Assembly: GCA_013816265.1 (NCBI GenBank)
Contig: JACDES010000003.1
Span: forward strand, 1-61,664
Direction: 5' to 3'
From: Parachlamydiaceae bacterium
Lineage (GTDB): Bacteria; Chlamydiota; Chlamydiia; Chlamydiales; Parachlamydiaceae
DNA length: 61,664 bases
This document shows, in pieces, positions 27,373 to 35,275 of the stretch; position 1 is the first letter of the stretch; each line of letters starts with the position of its first letter. The notes beneath the pieces were generated by a model. That model worked only from the letters and a program-made list of their open reading frames with translations. It had not been told where the DNA came from and ran no database searches. The translations under genes were made by a program, and so were the position numbers.

Positions 27373-27700
27373 TTATCGTATGCTCAGATAACCTAATTAG
27401 TGCATGGCTTTAGTCATTAATCTTAATGCAAGTATTGGTTTTTTTAATCTACTTCCATATTTTCTTATGCAAAATCTTTAAACAATTGTAGTCAATTCAA
27501 TAGAAAGATATTAGGCCGTGCGTGGTATACCCGACCTAGTGTAAATATCCTATCTGAATTTAAAATAAATTAATGTATTCGAAATAAAGTTTTTATTCAT
27601 TTATAAACAATCATTTTGCGAATATGAATTCTTTATGATAAGATTCAGCTTCAACAATAAACCTCTCTAGAAGTTTCTTAAAGATCGAAGGATGGCCCTC
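27373..27700. other. Intergenic region upstream of pal
   Basis: About 330 bp of AT-rich sequence with no credible reading frame or repeat. It presumably contains the promoter that pal needs now that it is separated from tolB. No confident -35/-10 pair was found. Confidence 0.4.
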
Positions 27701-28459
27701 ATGAGAACACGAAATTTTTTATTTTATTTTGCTGCTATTGGTATTATCTGCACACTTCAAAGCTGTGCTCGAACAGGTGGCGATGTTTGGGATGATACAA
27801 AATCTGCCGGACGCCACGTCGGAAGAGGTGTTGGTGCATTAGGCGGAAAAAATGGCGATTCACGACAAGTGAGATCAAAAAGTGATTTTGAATCTATTGA
27901 CGACAATTTCGAAAACGAACAAGGCGGCGGATTCCAAGACGTTGATTATCCAGATACCGGATACCAAGCAACTGATTATGTTCCATTACAAGATCAATGT
28001 AATGAAGCTTCAATGGCTGAAATGCAATCACAACAACCTCGTGAAACACCTGGTGAAGCTGGTAGCTCCATTCCTGGGATCGAAGCTTTCCGCGATCCAA
28101 GCACTATTCCTGAGCTTGCAGGTACCTTCAGAACAATTTTCTTCGATTACGACAGCAGCTTAGTTAAAGGTCAAGTTAACCTACAAACAATACACAATAT
28201 TGCAGAATACATGAGAAGAAATCCTAATACATATGTATTCGTAGAAGGTCATACCGATGAAAGAGGCCCTCAAGCCTATAACTTAGCATTGGGTTCACGT
28301 CGTGGTAACGGTGTACGTAATATGCTGATCAGCGAAGGGGTTAACCCAGACAACGTATTTTCTGTATCATACGGAAAAGAACGCCCAGTTATTATGGAGC
28401 GTCATGAAGAAGGTTGGGCGAAAAACCGTCGTGTAGACTTTAAGGTTTATGTTCGCTAG
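27701..28459 (+). CDS. pal: Peptidoglycan-associated lipoprotein Pal
   Basis: The start at 27701 is preferred to the ATG at 27692 because GAAGG then lies at a proper distance. The 252-residue protein has a lipoprotein signal with lipobox LQSC near residue 22, a Gly/Asp/Gln-rich linker, and a C-terminal OmpA-like domain (about 140-250) with FFDYDSSLVKGQ and the peptidoglycan-binding VEGHTDERGPQAYNLALGSRR. It tethers the outer membrane to peptidoglycan. Its linker of about 115 residues is longer than in E. coli Pal. Its stop overlaps the next gene by 11 nt. Confidence 0.94.
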   Translation: MRTRNFLFYFAAIGIICTLQSCARTGGDVWDDTKSAGRHVGRGVGALGGKNGDSRQVRSKSDFESIDDNFENEQGGGFQDVDYPDTGYQATDYVPLQDQCNEASMAEMQSQQPRETPGEAGSSIPGIEAFRDPSTIPELAGTFRTIFFDYDSSLVKGQVNLQTIHNIAEYMRRNPNTYVFVEGHTDERGPQAYNLALGSRRGNGVRNMLISEGVNPDNVFSVSYGKERPVIMERHEEGWAKNRRVDFKVYVR

Positions 28460-29141
28460 TTCATATTATCGATGGGTAGTGCTTGCCGCACTACCTCTTA
28501 CTTCGCTTCAAGCTGCTCCTCAAGCTTACAACAGACCCAATAATGGAATGGAAGACACGCAAACAATTTTGCGTCAAGTCCGTAACAATATGGCTGACTT
28601 GAAGCATGAAATAAATAACCATGAAAATGAAATTCGTGGTTTTGATGGTCGTTTACAAAATCAAGAAAATGTTGTAGAAAATTTAAGACAACAAGTCACC
28701 GAAAGCATCCAGTCGCAACAAGATCAATCTCGCGCTCAAATTGCCAATATTGAAGGTAAATTAGAATCCTTAGATGGCGTTGTGAAAGGGCTAATATCTG
28801 ATCTAAGACAAATGAAAACACAATCAAATGATTCTGTAGCTATTCTAGGACAATATAAACAAAAACTTAGCGATATAGAAAAAATTATCGAGTCACAAAA
28901 TCAACACATGAAAAGTCTTGAAGTTGCCCTAAACTCTATCATGGAGCTTCTTCAAGTGAAAGAAGCACCTGAAAAGACTACGACAAAAAGTGCTAGCGGT
29001 TCTAAAACTTATAAAGTTCAGCCAGGCGATTCTCTTGATAAAATTGCTCGTGCCAACAAAGTGACTATACAGGCCTTAAGGGATTGCAATAACTTAACTC
29101 AAGATCGCATCAACGTCGGACAGACAATCAAAATTCCATAA
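28449..29141 (+). CDS. Secreted coiled-coil/LysM protein (CT601-like)
   Basis: The 230-residue protein has a signal peptide (MFASSYYRWVVLAALPLTSL, cleaved near QAA), a long coiled coil (about 35-165) and a C-terminal LysM domain (about 185-229: KTYKVQPGDSLDKIARANKV...INVGQTIKIP). LysM binds peptidoglycan glycan strands. The position just after pal, with an 11-nt overlap, matches CT601 in Chlamydia. The coiled coil also recalls CpoB/YbgF, which often follows pal, but the TPR domain is absent. A role coupling Tol-Pal to septal peptidoglycan remodelling is inferred from context. Confidence 0.85.
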   Translation: MFASSYYRWVVLAALPLTSLQAAPQAYNRPNNGMEDTQTILRQVRNNMADLKHEINNHENEIRGFDGRLQNQENVVENLRQQVTESIQSQQDQSRAQIANIEGKLESLDGVVKGLISDLRQMKTQSNDSVAILGQYKQKLSDIEKIIESQNQHMKSLEVALNSIMELLQVKEAPEKTTTKSASGSKTYKVQPGDSLDKIARANKVTIQALRDCNNLTQDRINVGQTIKIP

Positions 29142-29164
29142 TTTATTTCTAAGAAATTATCTTT

Positions 29165-29977
29165 ATGCATGAAAAGCGCTCATATCATATTGGCATGTTT
29201 GATTCAGGCGTAGGAGGATTAACCGTCATGCATCAATTGATGCATAGCTTGCCACATGAAAGTGTTATCTATTTTGGAGACACTGCTCGTATCCCTTACG
29301 GTAGTAAGAGTCAAGAAACAATCATTCGATATTCCATTGAAAATGCAATATTTCTTCTAGAAAAAAATATTAAACTGTTGGTAGTCGCATGCAATACCGC
29401 TTCGGCCTTTGCTTTGGAAAGATTGAGAAAAATTTTCAATATACCTATCATTGGAGTGATTGAGCCCGGCGCTGAAAAGGCATGTAGTGTCACACGCAAT
29501 AGACGTCTTGCTGTTTTAGGTACTAAGGGAACAATCCTTTCTGGTGCCTACCAAAGAGAAATTTCGAAACGTCTTCCAAATTCATTTGTTCTACCAATCG
29601 CATGTCCTCTATTTGTTCCATTAGTTGAAGAACGATTTTTAGACCACTGTTCTGCCCAAATGATCGTAAAAGAATATCTAGCTCCAATAAAGAATCAAGG
29701 GATCGATACAATATTACTGGGCTGCACACATTACCCCCTATTAAAACATTTGATTCAACAAGAAGTGGGCCCAGAGATCATGTTGGTAGATTCTGCGTCG
29801 ACATGTGCAGAGATGGTTGCAAGGATATTGCAACAAAATAATATGGAGACACATTTTGGGTCAGAACCCAATTATCAATATCATGTGAGCGACGATCCTA
29901 AAAAATTTAAGGATCAGGTTGAGATGTTATTCGGGAATCCCATTCATGAAGTGCATGGGCATGCTTTTTCGCACTAA
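29165..29977 (+). CDS. murI: Glutamate racemase
   Basis: The 270-residue enzyme makes D-glutamate for peptidoglycan. It has the paired catalytic Cys motifs LLVVACNTASAF (near 75) and LLGCTHYPLLKH (near 186), the N-terminal GMFDSGVGGLTV, and IPYGSKS. Length is standard. It lies 23 bp after the LysM gene. Chlamydiaceae lack murI, and DapF is reported to provide the activity there, so its presence here fits a lineage with a more complete peptidoglycan pathway. Confidence 0.95.
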   Translation: MHEKRSYHIGMFDSGVGGLTVMHQLMHSLPHESVIYFGDTARIPYGSKSQETIIRYSIENAIFLLEKNIKLLVVACNTASAFALERLRKIFNIPIIGVIEPGAEKACSVTRNRRLAVLGTKGTILSGAYQREISKRLPNSFVLPIACPLFVPLVEERFLDHCSAQMIVKEYLAPIKNQGIDTILLGCTHYPLLKHLIQQEVGPEIMLVDSASTCAEMVARILQQNNMETHFGSEPNYQYHVSDDPKKFKDQVEMLFGNPIHEVHGHAFSH

Positions 29978-30084
29978 TTTTTCCCAACGAAAAACGTGCC
30001 AACCGATAAGTAGTATAATGTATAAATGGCGGGTTCAAACAAAGCGAACTTTGAGTATGTATTAAACAATAAAAGGAAATCACT

Positions 30085-33000
30085 TTGAATCAGACATCCC
30101 ACAATCATTCGAAAAAAAATGATAAAGAAAAAAAAGAAGAAAAAGAACCTCTCTTTTTGCCCGCTTCCTTCTTTATGTCTCGAACACCTTTTTTACCAAT
30201 ACAAGAATTTTTATCTCTCCTCAACACCAACGATTTTAATGAATCTCTTCTTCAGATCTCAAAAAATAAACCTGTTTTGCGAGAAGCTTTTGCAATCGCG
30301 TCTTCATCACTCCACAAAGCCCTAGAAAGCAAAAAAGACACTAAGCAAATTTATTCTACCCTTCTAAAATATTTTTCACGAATGGCATCTCGTTCTGTGC
30401 CCTTTGGTCTATTCTCTTTTGTCTCGCTTGGCATTTTTGGTGATACAACTTCTGTAAATTTTGATCTCTCCAAAGTCAGAAAAAGAGCTCGACCTGACAT
30501 GGAATGGCTTTTTTCTGTCATAGATCAGCTTTCAAATAATGCCGAACTAATTCCCTTCCTTTCTATTAAAACTAATCCACTGCTATTCGAATCTGGTGGA
30601 AGAGTATTCCTCAATTATGTACGTAAAGGAAAACATGACGAAGATAATAAAACGATTTCGATTCGTTGCAATTTTCTAACTAAAAAAATCTTTGAGTTAG
30701 CGAAAAAGCCCCTTACAATTGATAATCTGATAGAAAAGCTTCTGGAAATACATCCAACGCTTGAGAAAGATAAAGTTATGGGAGTGATAAAACAACTTCT
30801 TCAACAACAATTTATATTATTCACTTTATGGCCAACACTCCTTACTGATTCTCCATTCAATGACCTTTTATCCAAAATATCAGCGACAACTTACGATTCC
30901 TCTGATTTAAAGGAGGTTGTTTCAAAAATCGATAAATATAATCGTACAAGCATAGGGGAAGGGGAAGATAGTTTTAATGATTTGCAAAATTCAATGGAAA
31001 AAATTGCTAAAACAACGAACTTTCTTCAAGTCGATTCATACTATAATGGTTCTGGAATTACTCTTAACAAATCAATTGGAACCGAACTTGCAGAATCTGC
31101 AGAGGTATTATGGAAGTTATCGAATGCTAAAACGATTACTTCTCAGATACAACAGTATCATGAAAAATTTGTAGAGAAATTTGGGGTTTCACGGCTTATA
31201 CCCTTGTTAGAGTTGTTAAGCGAAGAAAGTGGTCTCGGTACTCCTGAAACATATTTAGGAAAGATGTCCGACAAGCCAATAGCAGAACAAAATAGTAAGT
31301 TTAAAAAATGGTTAAAGCTACAGTGGATACAATGCTTGCGCGAAGAGAAAAGTGAGATAGAAATTACCGAGGAATTATTAGATAAACTGCTAGAAAAATC
31401 AAATATGACCAAAGCGCCTCTATCCATAGATTTATTTTGTGAAATCATCGCAGAATCTCCCTCAAAACTTGCTGAAGATGACTATCGTCTTTTGCTTACA
31501 TCGCAATCATGGCAAGCGGGTGCAACATTCGGACGATTTTTAGATCTTTTTGGCGATAAAGGGAAAGACTTATTAACTCATTTACACCATCAAGAAGAGG
31601 CCATCGAAGACAATTGTACATTCGCTCAATCTTCATTTCTTTCTTATTTACCGCGAAATGCTAATGTAGCGATACATGCCAACCTCAGAAAAAATGTGAT
31701 AGATATTAGCGGCGTTGGAAATATTAATCTTGAAGACATCTATGTCGGAGCAACTTTAGATAGATTTTATTTAACTCTCAAAGATGGTACTAAAGAGCTG
31801 GTTATTACAACAGGAAACATGCTTACTCCACTTGTTTCTCCCATACCAATACGATTTATCAGAGACGTATCATTATCAAGATATCAATTGATGTATCAAT
31901 TTCCTTGGTTTGATTTAGATGACAGTGCATTTTTACCAAGGGTGCGTTACAAAAAAACAATCATATCACCTGCAAGATGGAAATTAGATCTTTTTCAGTT
32001 AGGTTTAGATATAAAAGATAATCTGGACAAAGTTGAAGAATTATTTAATGCATGGGCCAAAAAATGGAAACTGCCTCGTTATTGCTATTTGGGTGAGGGA
32101 GATCAAAAAATTCTCATCGACAGAAATCATTCTGCCTGTTTGAGTGAAGTCATTCAAGGGATTAAGAAAGGTACTCAAGTCACTCTTACAGAAAAATTAG
32201 GGGATGAAAGGGGACAATGGGTTCAGAGCAATAGTGGAATCCATCTTTCAGAGTTTGTTGTCCCATTCGTTAAGAATTCAAAATATGCGACTCCTTCCTT
32301 GAATTTAGATTTTCCCAAACATGGACCTATCCCTACAAATTTCCGTTGGAAGTTGCCTGCTAGTGAGTGGCTTTATGCAAAATGTTATCTAAGTACAGAA
32401 AATGAAAATAGATTTATTGTGGATCAATGTTATCGATTTGCTGATTTCTTTCTAAAACAAAATGTGATTACAGAATGGTTTTTTGTCCGATATTCCGATC
32501 CCAAACCTCATATACGATTACGTTTTAGAGGTAATAGGGAGCTCATTCTGACCCAATTGCTCCCCGCATTACATGATTGGGCGCACAATCTTTTGCAAGA
32601 ACAGAGTATTCAGGAAATAACCTTGGCTTCCTACGAAAGAGAAGTTGAACGTTATGGAGGAGAATTTCTTATTGAATCTGCGGAGTCAATATTCCATGCG
32701 GATTCATTAACCTCGCATGCGCTTATTAATTCACTCATTAGTAAAAAATTGACTCTTAATGAAGAAGTGATTGCCGCATTAAGCATTATTGATTTATTGA
32801 AAGGGTTTGGATTTAATCCCGATCAGAAACACACTATTATGACGAGCGAAGAGGATAAAGAAGGGTTAAAGGGATTTAGAGAACATAAATCAAAATTATT
32901 ATTGCTTGGAGAAGCCATTTTGAATGACGTTGCGTTAGAAAATTCATCTGAATTTATTTTATTGAATGATGCATTTCAAAAACGTAGAGAAGCAATAGGT

Positions 33001-33210
33001 TCATTTATGACGAAGATGAGCGAGTTAAAACAACAGAATAATTTAATTACGCCCTCAAGTACTATTCAAAATAGTATTATTCATATGCATTGTAACCGAT
33101 TTTTAGGTCGTGATAATAAAAGAGAAACTAAAGCACGTCTTTATGCCTTTCATACCATCGCTGTATTAAATGAAAAGAAGCGAGCGTTAAATAAAGTCTC
33201 GTCATCCTAA
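30085..33210 (+). CDS. Full-length LanB-type lantibiotic dehydratase
   Basis: The 1041-residue protein has both LanB modules. The N-terminal glutamylation domain (about 25-690) includes FFMSRTPFLPIQEFLSL near 30 and MASRSVPFGLFSFVSLG near 98. The C-terminal elimination (SpaB_C) domain (about 750-1035) includes WFFVRYSDPKPHIRLRF near 797 and YEREVERYGGEF near 849. Known LanBs use glutamyl-tRNA to activate Ser/Thr of a precursor peptide and then eliminate glutamate, giving dehydroalanine or dehydrobutyrine. A TTG start at 30085 is used with AAAGG upstream, since no ATG precedes the conserved N-terminus. A TATAAT lies at 30014. A LanC gene faces it; no precursor peptide or transporter is visible. 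Confidence 0.92.
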   Translation: MNQTSHNHSKKNDKEKKEEKEPLFLPASFFMSRTPFLPIQEFLSLLNTNDFNESLLQISKNKPVLREAFAIASSSLHKALESKKDTKQIYSTLLKYFSRMASRSVPFGLFSFVSLGIFGDTTSVNFDLSKVRKRARPDMEWLFSVIDQLSNNAELIPFLSIKTNPLLFESGGRVFLNYVRKGKHDEDNKTISIRCNFLTKKIFELAKKPLTIDNLIEKLLEIHPTLEKDKVMGVIKQLLQQQFILFTLWPTLLTDSPFNDLLSKISATTYDSSDLKEVVSKIDKYNRTSIGEGEDSFNDLQNSMEKIAKTTNFLQVDSYYNGSGITLNKSIGTELAESAEVLWKLSNAKTITSQIQQYHEKFVEKFGVSRLIPLLELLSEESGLGTPETYLGKMSDKPIAEQNSKFKKWLKLQWIQCLREEKSEIEITEELLDKLLEKSNMTKAPLSIDLFCEIIAESPSKLAEDDYRLLLTSQSWQAGATFGRFLDLFGDKGKDLLTHLHHQEEAIEDNCTFAQSSFLSYLPRNANVAIHANLRKNVIDISGVGNINLEDIYVGATLDRFYLTLKDGTKELVITTGNMLTPLVSPIPIRFIRDVSLSRYQLMYQFPWFDLDDSAFLPRVRYKKTIISPARWKLDLFQLGLDIKDNLDKVEELFNAWAKKWKLPRYCYLGEGDQKILIDRNHSACLSEVIQGIKKGTQVTLTEKLGDERGQWVQSNSGIHLSEFVVPFVKNSKYATPSLNLDFPKHGPIPTNFRWKLPASEWLYAKCYLSTENENRFIVDQCYRFADFFLKQNVITEWFFVRYSDPKPHIRLRFRGNRELILTQLLPALHDWAHNLLQEQSIQEITLASYEREVERYGGEFLIESAESIFHADSLTSHALINSLISKKLTLNEEVIAALSIIDLLKGFGFNPDQKHTIMTSEEDKEGLKGFREHKSKLLLLGEAILNDVALENSSEFILLNDAFQKRREAIGSFMTKMSELKQQNNLITPSSTIQNSIIHMHCNRFLGRDNKRETKARLYAFHTIAVLNEKKRALNKVSSS

Positions 33211-33254
33211 ATTTTGGAATGTATCCTATTGAAAGCGACCCGCACAAAAAAGAG

Positions 33255-33565
33255 GCTGTAGCAAAAAACGAAAGCGAAAGAGGGCTACGAGTATCATTGA
33301 AATAGCTTTTCTGAATGAATAGAGAAGCGTTTGGAGGTAAGCGTCAAATCTAGGCATATAGACAAATGTGGCGCTTTATAACAAAGCGAAAGAGGACTTT
33401 TGCACTCCAAACGCTTTGCGTAGTTTTAAGAAATATTTATGCTACAGAATTCCAAATCTACGCAAAGCGTTTGGAGTGCGAAAGTCCTCTTTCGCTTTCG
33501 TTTTTTGCTACAGCACATTTCTTATTTTGACAGCATTGGGCTATAGCCCATTCTTATGCAACCTG
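33255..33565. repeat. Nested family A palindrome between lanB and lanC
   Basis: The outer arms GCTGTAGCAAAAAACGAAAG (33255) and its complement ending at 33514 enclose inner family A arms (GCGAAAGAGGACTTTTGCAC near 33393, complement near 33470). They also enclose a stretch matching the reverse complement of 25-95. A family B fragment (TTATTTTGACAGCATTGGGC) follows at 33525-33544. It separates the convergent lanB and lanC ends and is likely to block read-through. No gene. Confidence 0.9.
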
Positions 33566-34909
33566 CTATGCATGCATCATAAAAGGTAAATGCCAATTTG
33601 GATTAGGATCAGACAATGTAAGCATGCTTAACAAGATGCCCGTTGTTCCGTTCAAATATCCAGCCTTATTTATCCATACCCTGTTGCCATTTTTACAAGG
33701 TTCCGAATCCTGGAATCCATAAGGTGATTTAGGATCATAAAACGATAAAACATTCTTTCGTAAATCTTCAACATGATGTTTAAGATCAGCGCATTCTTTT
33801 TCTTTAGCCATTTCATTAGTGATTAATAATAATCCTGCAACACCATGACAAAGGGCAGGTCCAGGAAGTTGCCATTCATCCGGCTTACGTTTAAAAATAC
33901 CACGATATGCTTCTGCTGAGAACGTTTTTAATTCGTCATCTTTGAGTGCCTTGCCGGCTAAAAAAAGAGTTCTTGCAACACCGGGAGCGCCATAACACCA
34001 ACCATCTTGTGATTTAGCTTTACCATTCGGTTTTTTTTGCATCTCTTCTTCCCAAGAAATTGAATGAGACCATCGTATTGTTGAATTATCATAAAATGAT
34101 CTATTACGTATCCAGGTACTCAAGGATACAATGGCTTCTTTTTGGCCTTCAACATTAATTCCCTTTAATGAGGCAGCAGAAAGTAGACTTAAGACTCCTG
34201 GAATCCCGTGAGCCACTCCTAAATTAAAGTTGCCCTTGGTATGAGTCGAAACAATTTGCCAATTGAGTAAATCCTGAGGAGGTAAATACCATCCCGGAAC
34301 AAATTTTCCATCGATATTTATATTTTGTGTTAATCGAATTAACATTTTCGTTATATCGCAAGAAAGTTCTAATAGTTCGGGATTGGATGTGTTTTCAAGG
34401 GTATATCGTCCAATGCCACTGATCCCTGAGATGCAATCATAGAATGATGATGGGATTGGCGTTCCTGAACGTATAAGCGCTTCGAAAGGCTCTAAGAATT
34501 CTTTTCTTACACCTTTTATCAGAAATTGATGCAATGTATTTAACATGGGTTGATAGCGTTTGCCATCCATGGAAGCCTGTTGGATTGCAAAACTGATTCC
34601 ACACACACCTCCAAATAAAGAATAGTGAGGGTAAAAATCTTTTTCGATAGCTTCTTTAATTTTGATCACATATTGGTGAGCAATCTCATCGCCTTTTTCT
34701 AACAAACCATTTCGATGTAAAGTAGAAAATAGAAGTAGTAAGCCTGGATAACCGCTTGCAGGGGATAAGTCAGCCCATTCGACTGCATGTGGTGTTAGAG
34801 GATCAGGATTGGCATTAGCTGGATCTTCCATGAATGCTTTGACTTCGAGGGGATTTTTTAATTTTTGTGTAAGCTCAAGCAATAAATAATCATTCAAAGT
34901 CATATCCAT
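33566..34909 (-). CDS. LanC-like lanthionine cyclase
   Basis: The 447-residue alpha-toroid protein keeps the whole zinc site of LanC enzymes: Cys304 in GWCYGAPG and Cys353-His354 in LCHGVAG, plus the catalytic-type His233 in GVAHGIPG. LanC proteins add Cys thiols to dehydrated residues to form (methyl)lanthionine rings. The strong GGAGGG site precedes the ATG. A promoter is at 34942-34970. It is convergent with the LanB gene, which is unusual for lantibiotic operons but fits a shared pathway. Eukaryotic LanC-like proteins add glutathione to dehydrated residues, so a role other than lantibiotic synthesis is possible. Confidence 0.92.
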   Translation of the reverse strand: MDMTLNDYLLLELTQKLKNPLEVKAFMEDPANANPDPLTPHAVEWADLSPASGYPGLLLLFSTLHRNGLLEKGDEIAHQYVIKIKEAIEKDFYPHYSLFGGVCGISFAIQQASMDGKRYQPMLNTLHQFLIKGVRKEFLEPFEALIRSGTPIPSSFYDCISGISGIGRYTLENTSNPELLELSCDITKMLIRLTQNINIDGKFVPGWYLPPQDLLNWQIVSTHTKGNFNLGVAHGIPGVLSLLSAASLKGINVEGQKEAIVSLSTWIRNRSFYDNSTIRWSHSISWEEEMQKKPNGKAKSQDGWCYGAPGVARTLFLAGKALKDDELKTFSAEAYRGIFKRKPDEWQLPGPALCHGVAGLLLITNEMAKEKECADLKHHVEDLRKNVLSFYDPKSPYGFQDSEPCKNGNRVWINKAGYLNGTTGILLSMLTLSDPNPNWHLPFMMHA

Positions 34910-34941
34910 AACCCTCCAAAAATTAAGATTGATATGAAACT

Positions 34942-34970
34942 AGATTAGATGTGTGTTGATTTTCAATCAA
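34942..34970 (-). promoter_or_regulatory. lanC promoter
   Basis: On the minus strand: TTGATT, a 17-bp spacer and TAATCT, about 35 nt before the LanC start. Confidence 0.5.
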
Positions 34971-35005
34971 GGATAATGGCTTCTTTTAAAGCCTTAGAAG
35001 GGATG

Positions 35006-35251
35006 ATGATTGAGATCACTAAATCCTTTGCCGCTGCCGCGGCAAGATATTTTTATTCATTTTATACCCAGGGCAGCAAAGCTGACCTGGGCTAATTACC
35101 TAATCCCTTTGGGATAAAAAAATGTTTTCATACTTCAATAAATCCCCTAGGGATTAGGTAACTAGCCCAGGTCAGCTTTGCTGCCCTGGGTATAAAATGA
35201 ATAAAAATATCTTGCCGCGGCAGCCGCAAAGGATCTAGCGATCTCAATCAT
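35006..35251. repeat. 246-bp palindrome with GC-rich cores
   Basis: The arms of about 100 bp (from ATGATTGAGATC at 35006 to GATCTCAATCAT at 35251) pair with few mismatches. They contain GCTGCCGCGGCAAGATATTT and CCCAGGGCAGCAAAGCTGAC. The centre is about 40 nt of AT-rich sequence. The core CCAGG-CAGC is shared with 6726-6749 and resembles family B. Each arm contains the same short open frame, which is probably not a gene. Confidence 0.92.
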
Positions 35252-35275
35252 ACCATCCTTTCAGGACAGACTCGA

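Noticed and set aside
30028..30075. Short frame just upstream of lanB (MYKWRVQTKR...) as a precursor peptide
   Set aside because: Only 15 codons, made of a repeat A remnant, with no Ser/Cys pattern and no ribosome-binding site.
33368..33589. 73-aa frame (MALYNKAKEDFCTPNALRSF...)
   Set aside because: It is a translation of repeat A. Near-identical frames appear at every copy, and it has no ribosome-binding site.
34976..35095. 39-aa frame upstream of lanC (MASFKALEGMMIEITKSFAA...) as a LanA precursor
   Set aside because: It has no Cys, its second half is the palindromic repeat, it points away from lanC, and the same peptide appears in the other arm. It is more likely a by-product of the repeat.
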